Notes under the pieces: generated by a model
What the model saw: the letters and a program-made list of their open reading frames with translations, nothing else
The model's database searches: none
What the model was told of the DNA's origin: nothing
NCBI GenBank assembly: GCA_964057225.1
Contig: OZ059895.1
Span: 15,305,001-15,369,000 of the forward strand
Length of the DNA stretch: 64,000 nt
Direction: 5' to 3'
Source of the DNA: Auanema rhodensis
Lineage: Eukaryota; Nematoda; Chromadorea; Rhabditida; Rhabditidae
Made by a program: the position numbers and the translations under genes
Shown: positions 24,330 through 36,880 of the stretch, piece after piece
How the letters are laid out: each line of letters starts with the position of its first letter
Position numbering within the stretch: the first letter of the stretch is position 1

Positions 24330-27300
24330 TTACAACTCTTCGTCATATTCTTCATCATCATCATCGGCACTAGTTGCAGAAACACTATTCAGAGGTTTAT
24401 CTTCGCCTCGAATCGCTTGCTCAGCTAAGATACTTAGTGGATCTTTGTCCGCATCATCATAACTTTTATCCAATCGCGAACTACGCCGTTGACCAACGCG
24501 GAAAATTTTCTCTTTTTTCGCGGGTGGCTCTCCGGAATGGGATGTGTGAACTGGAGTGGGAGCTGGGACAGAAACTGAAGCGGAAGAAGTCGGAGCGGAA
24601 GAAGTCGGAGCAGAAGCCAGCACTGAACTTTGAGCTTGTGATGAAGGTGCTAGAATCGTAGGATTCAATGCTCTTGCTGGTGCAACAGTAGGGATTGAGG
24701 GTCTGGTGACAATCGTGATCGGTCTGGGTGGAGCAGACGAAGAAAACGTTGGCTTAGGTAAAGATGTGGTTGGAACAAGAAGAGATGATCCAGCTAGCGG
24801 CGTCGAGGTAGCCAGGGGATTAGGTATGCATTCCTAAACATGAAAATTAACTTTTGAATCAAAAAATTTCAGTTTACATTCATTGGAGGAGAGAATTTGC
24901 TTCTATTTTCCAAATGTGATGTTGAAGAATTTGCCTAAAAGTCAAAAAATAAGAAATATTTGCTGATTTTTGGTAATTACCACTACAAATTTGGTAGGTG
25001 CAGGTAATGCTGTTGGCACAACGGGGCGAATGTTATGCTTGATGAGACGATGAGGTGGGAGACGTGATGCTTCCTGAATAATGCAATATTATTTGTGAAT
25101 TACACATTTTATATAAAAATACATCTGCTCTAGATGGAAGTAAGCCAGTTGGGCGCATGGGGTTTGGAGCAGAAGGTGCTGGCAACTTGCTCATAGTCGA
25201 TGATGAAATATACGAAGTTGTCCCGGAAGAGGATGAAACATTTATAGGCTCCGGTATCAGCTTAGGGGGACTATTAAGCACAGAACGACCCTGAAATATA
25301 AATTAAGAGCCAGTGTCTATATAAAACCTCACCTGATACTGCATTTTCAAAACTTCTCCTAAAGGTTTGTCCTGAATACTAGGAGGCAGTTGTGAAAGAT
25401 CGAGAGTTCCTGTAGGAATTCCTACAGTACGACGGTTTGTAGACATACTATCTGGAAATCAACTGATTACATCTAAATCTCTAAGCTATAAAACATACAA
25501 TTTCTTTGAATCCCCCCTCTTACTGACACTGTTTGAGAACGTGCAACACCAGGTTGTCCCAGAGGAGCAAAGCTTGCAATTCGTTTTGGATCATTGATGG
25601 CCATACCACGATACACCGTTCTCTGTTGTGGAATAGCAGTTCCAGGTGCTAACGTAGAGTAAGTAGTTCTCACGGGCATTCTGGAGATTTAATAAATAAG
25701 TACCATATTCTATGAAAAACATACATAGACGATCTCGAAGGTGGAGGGATACGACTTCCGGTTACAAATCTTTGGTTCGGAGGCAATGTTGAGTGTGGTT
25801 GAGTCATCGGACTAGGTTCCCGATCTTCAACTAACTCTTCTTCAATTTTATCCTAGAAAGAACATTATAAAATCATTTGAAATATAAAGCCTTACATCCA
25901 GTATACTAGCAGCAGCCTTCTGATCTTCCTCAATCTGTTTTCTCTGTAGTAGTGTTGTTTCCCTTGGAACATGAGCTCTGGGGTTGTAGGCAGTCATGTT
26001 GGGCATGTTCTAAAAAAACAGAATTTCGACTATAATTCCCGATCATGTTGCTTACATAAGTTCTCGGAGAAGGCTGAGGTCTAGGAGGTTGCTGCGTAGT
26101 GAACAAGGGTCGCATCTGTTGAGTGGGTGCTGAAGGAGGTCCTGGTCTTTTCATGGCTTCATACGTTCTTGCTTTCATCTATTAAAGTAAATATGAAAAG
26201 AAAAGAAACCAATTGAACTACCGGCATTGGGTTAAAGGGTAAAGATGGACGAACAGGCCTTGATAGACACATCGTTGGAGTTCGGCTGACGGCAGATCGA
26301 TGAGTCTTCTCGGGGAAGTTTTCTCTATTGAATGGACGACACCTAAACATAACAACAATATGAATGGAATTGGAACAGAAATCCTACCTAGCAGCCCGAT
26401 AAGTATCAACTTCACGCAATCTCTGAAAAGAAACATTCATACTCAATTTTAAGGTGGACTAAACTCACACTTTGAACGGCGGTACTGCTCTGAGTAGTTG
26501 GCGACATGACCATTCCAGGGATTTTAGGATTCGGATAAGGAGAATGGCGAATTCGACCCCTTCCAGCACGAATAGCACTCTGCAATTTAGAACATTAACA
26601 AGGTCAAAACTCTTTAAACCTACGATATCAAAGTTCTGGCGAATTTCGTTAGTTAGATCATCATCACTATCATAATCGAAAAAGTACTGAAACGATATAA
26701 GTAAATGACACGCATACAGATATAAGGACATACCGGACTTGGAGACACATCCGATGTTGGCTGAGAACCTAAAGAACAGAATTAAAGATGAGACAAACAG
26801 ATTGTAAGAAAGCGGAAATACCTCTTGTAGAAAACCCGCCAATACTGATCGATAGCGGATAGCGATGAGATGCTTTATAAGCTGAAACAGGAAAACATTT
26901 TAGTGTTTTTTAACTGGGAATACTATATACCATGAACAGCACACAGATTCTTGGTGGGATCATTGGTGTTCAACACCACATTATCACACGAATCACATTT
27001 ATTGAAGAAAGAATTTTTCCGCTGTGCAGAATAATCTAAAGCACAACAGTGATAAGAAAAACTATTTTAAACTTACGGAATGTACAGAAAGAAGACCCAG
27101 GAAGAGCAAATTTCAAACATCTCATACTATTTTCCATTTTTATTGGGATAAAATCATCTTCCGCTACTGATGAAATAAGCTTGCCCATAACATCACTGAT
27201 AGCTGCGGCGTCATCTGACTCCGCATAAGAACAGTAAGCTGCTTGCTAAACAAGAATTTTATAAATTACAAAATAAAAGCTGTTTCTTACGGAAATTATA

Positions 27301-28157
27301 TGTTTCTTCATGGCTTTCAAGCGTTTAGTCATAACTGTCTGTTTATTATATGATCGTTTGGCTAAATAGTCTTTCAATTGAGCATTATCCAAACTAGCTC
27401 CTAATTTCAAATAATTAGAGAAGAAATCTATAATATAATCTTACTCTTTTTCTTAGCTTTTGTTGGCTCTAGACTACATTCAGCAGTTCTTCTTGCATTT
27501 TCTATCGTCATTTCACGGTAATTCTCAAGATGCTTGATTTCTCTTTGCAACAAAGATATGCGAGCTCTTAATACTTCTTTATCCGTAAAAACACCGGCAT
27601 TTCTAAATGAAAAAAGTAATAATAGAAAACTCCGAAATAAAAACTAACGTTATAGGAAGCTGTGTATCATCTTCCGCGGATAAGAAGAATACACTATCTT
27701 GTTTGGGAATAGCCCAGTGACTACATGGACGTAAGAAATCATCTTCATCACTTAAGCATAATAAAAGTTAAAATAGAAGCAATCGAATAGTGATACCTGA
27801 CGACTTCTTCAGTTTGAAGAACTTTTCTATATTTTTTCTTTTGACCTTCTAATGATAAACGAGATTTTTCTTTCAAGTAACGACGTTTCAAAGTACAGGA
27901 CAATTTTGTGTGCTAACAACAGATAAATTACTAAAATATTTTTAAAGCACACTCACAAGTTCACATTGTCCTGCATTTGAAGCCAATTCTTCTTTCCTTC
28001 TCACTTGACGACATTTAATCAAAGTTCGATTACCAATATAGGCACATTCAGCGTAAACATTTCGATCATATTCATTCGGAACTAAGCATGCTAAAGTTCC
28101 AGATGATGCTAGATATTGATCGGGAGGTCGCGATTGTTGATTGGTGGATACAACCAT
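24330..28157 (-). CDS. KANSL2: KANSL2-like protein (NSL complex subunit 2 family)
   Basis: KANSL2 is a subunit of the MOF-NSL histone acetyltransferase complex (family knowledge). My 22-exon model gives 957 residues and closes in frame. Exons: 27957-28157, 27797-27912, 27649-27750, 27445-27602, 27291-27400, 27077-27245, 26931-27035, 26822-26881, 26734-26768, 26624-26686, 26469-26579, 26388-26422, 26222-26342, 26056-26178, 25896-26009, 25725-25852, 25499-25680, 25333-25451, 25123-25290, 24981-25073, 24878-24934, 24330-24833. Residues 39-70 hold the first Cys/His module (CAYIGNRTLIKC ... QCELH). A coiled-coil-like stretch after NAGVFTDKEV follows. The second C3Hc3H module is near 270-320 (MRCLKFALPGSSFCTFH, then CDSC ... 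LCAVH). The other 600 residues are Pro/Ser/Thr/Arg-rich and look disordered, with an acidic end. The ATG follows TTCTTCAG+A, a likely trans-splice site. The stop TAA lies inside a strong GTAAGT donor. INO80D is the other family with this finger, but the 'AGVFT' segment favours KANSL2. Confidence 0.8.
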
Positions 28158-28608
28158 TCTGAAGAATGAGGAGTTTAAAAACAGAGATGAAGCACATTAG
28201 AGAAAAAGAGAATTAATAATTACGTCAAAACATTTGTCAAATTGTTGAATATTGAATATATCAATAAGTATAAATTTTCTTGTAGTCATTGTTTAAAATA
28301 TATTTATGCGAAATCCACAATAGAAATAAAAATATTTGTAACAAGTTATATGTATAATTAAACCTTAATTAATAACATATTCAAATTAATTTCAAAATTC
28401 AAGAATTACACCAAACAAGCGTCAGCCCAAAAATAAATGCGCAAGCTTGGGCGCGTGTTGTTTGCTTCTTAATAGTTACTGAATGTCCGGCTTCGTTGAA
28501 CGGTTTTGTGAATATGAATAGAATTTTTTCTTTGTAGAATACACATTCAATAAACAAATAAGTTGAAACTTCATTTTGATGAACATAAACATAACATGGT
28601 TACATTGG

Positions 28609-28643
<35 letters not shown>

Positions 28644-28975
28644 TATATACATACATGAATATATACAAAAAACTATCAAAACACTACGAAAAACAAAATA
28701 ATTAACACGTTTACTGATTTTTATGTGTGAATGGCGAAAAAGGCTGTATTTCTTAATTTCATATGATTAGAAAAAAAGAAAAAAGTCAACTTCTTAAGAG
28801 AAATAGAGCTGAAAGAAATAAATAAAAAATTTTTTTATTCTAGGAAAAACGACGCACTCAAAGATGACAAAAATATATTAAAGCATGGACAAGGGGTACA
28901 GTCTGCATGCTGTCAACAAGCATAAACTTCATGGCAGAAGAGATAAAAGAAATGAATATTCTACCTTTAACTCTT
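28158..28975. other. Intergenic, KANSL2-like to PDS5
   Basis: 818 bp between two minus-strand genes, the PDS5 3' end and the KANSL2-like start. It is AT-rich, with a (TA)n run at about 28612-28639 and CATA repeats. No exon or RNA gene seen. Confidence 0.7.
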
Positions 28976-31900
28976 TCAAGTCCTGGCTCTTTTCCTGGAT
29001 CTAGTTGTCATAGTGGTCGTTGGTGGAGTAGCAGGTGGTGCGACAGCGCGACTGAAAATAAAAAATTTAGTTTTTCATGAAATATGGTCAAAAACATACG
29101 ATTTACTCGTGCTTTTTCGTACAGGACTTTTAACAGGACTTTTAACAGGGCTTTTAACTGCAGTTTTAGCAGCAGTTTTACCAGCAGATCTAACAGCAGT
29201 TTTGACAGCAGTTTTGACAGTAGTTTTGGCAGTAGTTTTGGAAGTAGCTTTGACAGTATTTTTAACAGGAGTTTTGACAGGAGTTTTGATAGGCTTTGCT
29301 GGGCTGCTAACTTTTCTTTTCCTTCTAGGTCTTTCTGGAGTGACTTCCATTTCATCGTCGCTTTCTTTCTCCTCCTGTTCTTCTTCCTCCTCTTGTTCCT
29401 GCTCTTGCTCTTGCTGCTCTTCTTGTTCTTCCTCGTCGTCGTCATCATCATCATCACCATCATCATCATCAATATCATCTTCACCGCTCTCCTCATCACT
29501 GCTCACCGCCTTTCCTCTTCTAGTAGCTCTTCCATTTTTGGTAGTTTTTTCTTGTTTAGCAGTTTTATCTTGATTATTTGCCTTCCCTCTTTTGCTGCCC
29601 TTTCGCGAAACATTCTTTTCTTGTTGGTTCTCCTTGTTCTTAGTTGCATTGCTGACTTTTGTCTGATTATTAGCTTTTCCAGGCTTGCTTTGACCAGGAT
29701 ATTTCACTTTGGTAGGTAATCTACCCTTTCTTTTCTTTTCATCTTCAATCAAGCTTTCAGGGGCGTAAACCTTAAAAAAATAAATTTTAGCAGGAAATGA
29801 TGAAAAGAATCTAACCTTGTTATCGGATTTTTTCAATGTTCCAAAATAATATCTCGGTAACAATGGCTTCAAAGCATCGTTCTTTGTTTGAATCTTTCCC
29901 CTGTACACTAACATAATGATGGCAAGATCAGTTAAAGCCCACAATTTCTAAAAAACATAGAATTTAAAATTAATTTTGAAAGCAAACTAAAAACCTTGTT
30001 CAATTGGTCATATTCTTCTTTTGTTATTTTCCCTTCTTTATATCTAGATTCAGCACACGAATCTGTTGATAGTCTGAGCTTTTCTAAACTTCGGAAGATG
30101 AGTTCGAAATTGAAAAATGTCTTGTTTGCTATATAACGATCCATGATGTACCAAACACATCTATAAATATATTAATTCACTTTAGCATACATATGAGGTA
30201 AACTGACTCTTGCATATAAGCTAAAGCTTCAACGTCATCATACGTTGTAAGGAGTGAATTTTGAGCAAGAAGAAGTAAAGAATAAGCAAGTGCATATTCA
30301 GGTTGGTAATATGGTAGAACGTCTTGGAAGGAAATATTATTAATAATAAGAAAATATAATTTTCTTACTTTCATTTAAGCCAACAGAGGTAATCATTCTA
30401 ATACGACCAACAAGAGCAAGGCCTAAACTGGTCTGAGAAACCTTTCGGAATCTAAAAGCAATAGTAAATAGGATGAAAATATTTTTTAAAAAATATATAC
30501 TTTTCCACTTTTTCATCATCTGAATTTTCAGTTGCCAGCAAAGCATATAAAGCGTAAAATTCGTTTGGTAATCGATGTCTTCTAAGACCTTTCATGAGGT
30601 GCTGCTCGAAATAGACCCTAACACACAGTGTTGAATCCTGAAAACAGTATAATAGCCACTTGTTCAAGTTAAAAAACCTACAATAATCAAACTTCCAAGA
30701 ATTGCTAATCTATCTGTTCCTAAAAGCCTGCTATATTTCAAGCGATAACACAATTGTAGAAGAGCTGTACCCGAAACAGCTCGAAGGAGGGCTTTTTCAA
30801 TATTACTGAAAAAAAAAATCTTATTGTAAAGTAATTTAAACACAATTTACCTTATTCTATCATTTTCAGTATGTATTTCTCCTCCATTTTGAATACAACC
30901 AATAAGCATTCCTATAGTTTTATTGGCTAAAACATCGAGATCTGCATCACCATTCAGAAATCGACACAACAGCTTCAAAGCATAAATCTATAAAAAGGAA
31001 CAAGTGTCAAAGAAAAGCAATGGGTTTTCCTAACCTTAGTTAAGGTATATTTGGGCATTTTCTGGTTTTTTAGGCTCAGATCAGGATCCAGTTCCATTGG
31101 ATCATCAGGATCAGAGGCATTGCTAAGGATTAACTGAAATATAATAGATATAGTAACTTCGGGAACATTAACGAGTAACCTTAAGTATAGTTTCTGGAAT
31201 GAGATATTTAATCGTTTCGGAAACGTCGGCAGGTGAAATATCGGAACTAATATATGATAAAACTCGAAGAGAATTTATACAAGCAGGATTTGTAATATCG
31301 AGTCTTTCAGTCAAAGTCTAGAAACACGAAAACAAGAATCAAATTAGTTTTGTTAAAGAGCACATACCGGAATGATTCCCATAAAACGGCCCTCAGGGCC
31401 AGTCAAAACTTCTTTGGTATCAATTCTACACATCAGTTTACAAGCCAGCTTGGAAACATGATGAAATGCGGGATCTTCAGAAGTAACGAAACTCCAGGTT
31501 TGCTGTAAGATTAAAGTTAAGTTAAAGTTTAAAACAAACAAAATCTTACTTCTCCAACAGAAGAAAAGCATTTCATTTCTTTAACTTTATCACTATATTT
31601 AGTAAAAATAATGAACAAAATCTTCAAACTAGCTTCAACTGAAAAATGGAAAAAATAAGAAAAAAACTTCTAGTATGATATGGGCTTACTAGTATAAGTA
31701 TTAGAGGAATGAAGTAACTTTTCGAGAAGAGTGATAGATTCATTTGTTGCAAAAAGGTGAGTATAAGCATCAACCCAGCCATGAAGAAGAGTAATTGCTG
31801 AGCGCATCTTTTCCTCGCCGTCTGCCTTACCACAAGATGAATCCAAATCCCATTTGATCATATTACGAATAAGTTCCTAGAAAAATTAATTTGTGATTCG

Positions 31901-34610
31901 AAATTCTAGAGAAATATCTTACTGTTGCAGATTCATTATCCATTATAAAGCACATAAATCTTTCAATGAAATAACGAATAGTTTTCGTTTGTTCCTTAGG
32001 TATATGACGACTTATGATCAAATTTAGGAGATCTTTCTATACAGGAAACAATAAAAATACTACTGAAAAATAGAAAACTTACTCCATTCTTCTCTAATTC
32101 TTCTGTTGTATACTCTATTCCAACTATATAATTTACTAAATCAAAAGACCGGGGATCAGTAGCTAAAATATTTGTAAACTGGCGCATAGCCGTAGTAAAC
32201 TGTAAAGCATTATTATATTTATGTTTTTAGAATAAAGCTTACAGCATTATTATCAGTTTGTACGGAAGCTATCTTCGCGATTTTAGATTCAATTTCTTGA
32301 GCTTTGTTAACGCCTTCTCCTTCTCTTGAGATAATATCTAAAATTTCGATCATGATCCTTCGATACGCTGCATTACGAGTGAGGATGTTGATAAATGCTC
32401 TGAAGGAAGTCATGAGAAGAACAAAGAAAAAAAACAATTCTTACTCTTTCGAAAACTGATTCAACTTGTAAAATAAGTCCATCATGAAAGGAATCCTTTT
32501 CTTCGTATTCATACTTTTAGGAATGATTAAACCATGGAAATATCGCTCCAACATTGCTCTGTAAGTTGGAACAAAACTGATAAAACAAAAAAATAATATC
32601 ATACCCTTCTTCTTTATATTCCGTCATACGAGATGTTGTATACTTGAGGTATAGACACAGAGCTTTCTGAGGAATAATAGACACAACTTGACGATCCGAC
32701 GCTGTATATTCATCACCACAAACTACTTTACAATGAAGCCCTAGCAATTTTAAAAACGCTTCCTGGCGAATTGCAGCCTGAAAAGGAAGATATTGAGCAA
32801 GGTCTCCAAGGAAGTTAAAACCTTCTTATCTAATAAGCGCTGACAGCACACTAAAATGAGATTTTCGTTAATTGCTTCAAGCTTGGTGCGTGCAGTAAGT
32901 ATAACATTAGTCAAAGCAGAGAGACGAACATCATCATCTGGATCTTTCAATAATCGGAATAGGCAATCTGAAATTGAACATATTAGACAACATTCCAAAC
33001 TTAAATAGGAACATACGACTTAGATCTCCTCTAACTTGGCAATGATTAAGTAATATCTTACAAGCTTGTTTAGCGAATTCTTCACGAATATCACGGAATG
33101 TGTCTTTGTGTCTAATAAATCAAATACTTTATTAAGAAATTAATATAAAACTATTACCTGTCTAAGAAAGTTTTCCATACATCTGGTTGTGTATCGAAAA
33201 TATCACATTTAGGATGCTTGAGCAAACAACTCATAGTTTTCGTTGCAAATAATCGAGCTTGAGGATCTTCATCCTGAAGATAATTTAAATTACTTTCTGC
33301 CAAATAAGCTGTTTAACTAACTATTAAGAATCCACTTAATTGAGGAATGACAGGATTGATAAGTTCAGGAGCTACCATATGAAGCTCAATAATAACCTCG
33401 TGAAGTTTCCTTTTACAATTACCAACTAATTCACATTCCATAGGCAAGCCGCCAACGACCAATGATTTAATTAGCAACTAAAGTAATAAAAACAAAATAA
33501 AATAAAAAACTTATAGGGCTTACTCGCTCAATAGGAGATTCTAAGGCAGTATGAGATTGAAAAATAGATCTAACTACGTTATAAGGCTCACGGAAGTTAG
33601 ACTGAAGAAATAAAATAAAACTTTAAATGTTCATACAACTAACTAACCTTTTGCGGGTTGATTAAATAAAAAAATAAAACATCAAGCACTGTATTTCCAA
33701 CGTGATCAAGCTCAGATAAAAGCTTCGTACTGATTTGAACAAAAATTTGAACCATCTTAAGAAACAGAATAAAGCTTTTGCAATGTCTTTTATGATAACC
33801 TTCTCTTTTCTTCCTTGCGCGTCATCATTATCGTCATCTCTTCCCTCTTCATCTAGTTCCATTGATCTCTCTCTCTGTGGTGCCCAATGCTGAAAATGAT
33901 TGAATATTAATGAGTTCAGCATAAATACACCTACTTTGCTTTTCATAATTTCGAGACAGGTTTTAATGAAATGACGAGCAACACTATTTGCATCTTCACT
34001 GGGTAATTCGTTATACAAGTGTAAGGTATTTAGAGAAGAAATATTCTGAAAATAAACAATTTCCTCTTATAAACATATATTTTTAGGGATAGTCATGCCT
34101 CTAGTAAGTAGAAACATTTACGGAACGTTGGACCTGACGGGTCAGCTAAACCTTGTAAACTACTGATTATAAATAATAATACATTCTATAAAACGAATTA
34201 TAAAATTTAAAAATTAGAAAACATTGAAAACCTGTAATGTAGAAGTTTCACACGAGGGAACATTTGGAGCAAATATACGAAACAAATCAGCAATGCAACA
34301 TGCAAGATATACACGGACATCATTTTTGTCACAATTTAAAAATCTTTAAGAAAAATTTTTCAAAGTAAATCTACATCAAATACTTACTCAGTATTACATA
34401 AATGTCGAAAAAGTGATTGATATCTGTTTGGGTTACCCACTTCTTCATTACTATCTGCGTCTGAAAGCGCTTCACTGAGGGTCTGTAAGGCGGAAATTAT
34501 GCGACGCTTGTTATAGTTTAATTTTCAACCTTAAGGTTTTTGGCTAATTCACTTCCTTTTTTAGTAAATTCTATCGGTGAAACATTAGCTGGATATTCCA
34601 CATCGGACAT
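28976..34610 (-). CDS. PDS5: Sister-chromatid cohesion protein PDS5
   Basis: PDS5 binds cohesin and controls its release and cohesion; the worm orthologue is EVL-14. My 31-exon model closes at 1412 residues, near the family's usual size. Exons run from 34530-34610 (MSDVEYPAN) through 34388-34482, 34232-34343, 34099-34185, 33935-34045, 33800-33889, 33648-33755, 33524-33601, 33322-33477 and onward to 29816-29947, 29100-29770 and 28976-29051. The first 1160 residues follow PDS5 HEAT-repeat order (RVYLACCIADLFRIFAPN, FYLLEN, KLWALTDLA). An acidic insert (residues about 165-190) seems peculiar to this protein. The tail has an Asp/Glu/Gln run (about 1254-1305), then Lys/Ala/Thr/Val repeats with (S/T)PVK boxes (about 1318-1384), and ends TRSRKRART. 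The intron 34046-34098 has a GC donor. The ATG lies 4 nt after TTCTCTCAG. Confidence 0.93.
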
Positions 34611-35419
34611 AACGCTGAGAGAATTAAATTTTAAAAAGTAATCTATATTTTGAAATTAAAGCAATCGCATAAGTACAAGGAAATTTGAATTTAAAATAAT
34701 CTTCTCTGTAAGACCACCATATGTTAATAAACAACAAAATGTGAACAAACATTTCGAAATTATAAATTTCTATTAAATATTCATTTAATCAAAAAATCTT
34801 AATATGAAAATTAGATACAAAAGTAAGGTGCATTAAGCATGCCATAAATCTACCAACTTTTCGTCGGCAAGATATATACGCTTGTAAACAGCATGCGGAC
34901 TATGGCAAAGTCTATGCTTCATAATCAACACCTTATATGTTTCTTATCTCATTATTAGAATTCTGAGTTTATTTATCAATTTGGAATTATTAATCTTATT
35001 CTCATTACAATGAATTGCTAAATAATAATTATAATTTTGTTTTCTATGTTGTTCTATTTGTCATATAAGCTACTGTGTCCATGATGAATATAAACAACTC
35101 TTGGTTATTTGAATGTCTTTAATCAGAACTAATAAAATAAAAAAATATAATAGCCATAATATTGAAAACAAACATAAGGAAAAGTGAAATCTAAGAAAGT
35201 GGATGAATTAATTTAACATATGCCTTTTGCCACTTATATCATACCCTTATAAGTTTAAGAAATATTTATTATTTATGATTGGTATGGAACACCGGTACTA
35301 ATTAAGCCGTAAACGCAAAAAAAAAATACATCTTTTCCCTACTGTTAGAATTCAAAATTACGGAATGCATATCACATTTGGTGAAGCAATGGCAACTTCT
35401 GGCTATTCTAAATGACCTC
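34611..35419. other. Intergenic, PDS5 start to MPC1 end
   Basis: 809 bp of AT-rich sequence holding the PDS5 promoter side and the MPC1 3' region. I see no exon chain or RNA gene. Confidence 0.7.
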
Positions 35420-35983
35420 CTAGTGATGCACATCCTCTGGATGATTTTTCTCGTGAAGCAACCTATGCTGCTTAGCGATTGGGTCTTCAATGATATGTAG
35501 ATAGTGGTGATTGACAAGTCTTGATAACTACAAAATACAAAACCGTTATATAGATAGAAATGAAGAAAAAACCTGGGTTGTTTGGGCTGTAAAGTTTGTA
35601 AGATGACAAGCAAAAAGTAAGAGATTTCTGGGTTGTACGTGCCAGGCAAATCTGAAAACGCTTATTTGTATTCAGAAAATAATAAAATTGTGACCTCATG
35701 AATACTGAAGAATATATACAAAGAGCACTTGTCATAGGACCACTGATCATATCGGGGCTTTTCTAAACAAAAAATTACATGTTAAAAAGTAATAAAATGA
35801 TAATAAGTACATGCAAATAAAAACAAAATATAAAAACATTACCTCTAAATCAACTAAGGCGGCCAGTGGAAGTCCCCAATTCGCTACAGGCCCCCAGAAA
35901 TGAGTACTCATGAAGTACGAACGCCATTCGGCAGCTGTGTGTCTTTTGAAGTATGCAACTACATGACCCGCGACTTTAGACAT
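35420..35983 (-). CDS. mpc-1: Mitochondrial pyruvate carrier 1
   Basis: MPC1 forms, with MPC2, the inner-membrane carrier that brings pyruvate into mitochondria. Four exons (35843-35983, 35695-35762, 35573-35651, 35420-35527) give 131 residues and close in frame. The protein matches MPC1 from end to end: [65 protein letters not shown]. The histidine- and charge-rich C-terminal 35 residues are longer than in human MPC1. The ATG immediately follows TTTTGCAG, so the start is probably a spliced-leader acceptor. It is divergent from the RGG-protein gene, with only 254 bp between their starts, suggesting a shared promoter. Confidence 0.95.
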
Positions 35984-36237
35984 CTGCAAAATACCAAACT
36001 TTAATTCAGCTTCCACACTACTAATTAAAGAAGAATACGAAAAAGAAATAAAACATCAAAAGCGAAACAACGAAAATGGTATCATGCCATCATACGATCG
36101 GAAATACGAGAAAGGTATAAAGGAAGGAACATTTTGGTCTCAAAACGATTTGAACCAAATATATTTTAATGCCTGGTCCTGTTGATTCTTTCGAACTCCT
36201 GCTTCGAGGTTAATTGTTATTCGTTAATTATATAAAA
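35984..36237. promoter_or_regulatory. Likely shared promoter of mpc-1 and the RGG-protein gene
   Basis: 254 bp between divergent start codons. It includes the poly-pyrimidine/AG acceptor of mpc-1 and a short unannotated leader for the plus-strand gene. No specific operator was recognised. Confidence 0.5.
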
Positions 36238-36880
36238 ATGAGTTATAATATAAATAATGATCCCGATATGCAACCTGGTCCTCAGCGAGGTAGCTTCAAT
36301 CAACGTAGTAACTGGAGGCCTGCAAAGCAAGGTCAGTAGAATTTATTTTATTTTATTTTGTTTTATCTGTCTGAAACAGTTGTTCTCAAAATTATTTTAG
36401 GTTGGGTTAATAGAGGACGTGGTGGAGGTGGTGGAGCACGTGGGGGAGCACAATTCGCTAGCCCTTATGAACAAGAAGCTCGAGGTCCCCAAGATAATCA
36501 GCGGAACAATAACTATAACCACAGGGGACAGCGCGGCGGTCGATGGAACAACCGGTGAGATATTTTCTGATGCCATATTCTTTCGTAATTTCCATGTTAC
36601 AGTGGTGAATTCCGAGGTAGAAATTTTTCTCGTGGAGGAGGTTACAGAGGGCGCGGTGGCAACAGCGGGTATGGGGGTCGAGGTGGCTTTAAAAACCAAT
36701 CTTATCCTGAGGTTAGCTTTTTTTCAAGATTTCACCGTTCTCTTTCTGAATAGACTACATGGTAACTTTCAGCATACCGAAGAACAATTCAATCCGAAAC
36801 ATTATGTTATTCCGGCTATGATGGGGAACCCCTGGGCCAAATTAGAGCAGCATCATGAGAAGGAGAAACAAAGTCAATGA
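36238..36880 (+). CDS. MPLKIP: RGG-rich protein with TTDN1/MPLKIP-like C-terminal motif
   Basis: Four exons (36238-36331, 36401-36554, 36603-36711, 36773-36880) give 154 residues and close in frame. Residues 1-110 are Gly/Arg/Asn-rich with many RGG/RGR boxes, typical of RNA-binding disordered tails. Near residue 128 is HYVIPAMMGNPWAKLE, resembling the conserved human MPLKIP/TTDN1 end (YYKPSMLEDPWAGLE). In people TTDN1 works with the lariat debranching enzyme DBR1 and its loss causes trichothiodystrophy (family knowledge). The assignment rests on this short motif plus the RGG-rich N-terminus, so a different small RGG protein is possible. A polyadenylation signal AATAAA lies near 36981. Confidence 0.65.

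Noticed and set aside
24982-25072. Direct join of KANSL2-like exons 24981-25073 and 24330-24833 without the 57-bp exon
   Set aside because: The exon 24878-24934 has good acceptor and donor and is phase 0 on both sides; skipping is possible but inclusion is the simpler reading.
29013-29719. Two long plus-strand frames rich in Ser/Thr/Leu
   Set aside because: They are antisense to the low-complexity acidic and Lys/Ala/Val tail of PDS5, which explains their openness and composition.
36397-36699. 100-codon minus-strand frame
   Set aside because: It is the shadow of the Gly/Arg-rich exons of the plus-strand RGG protein.
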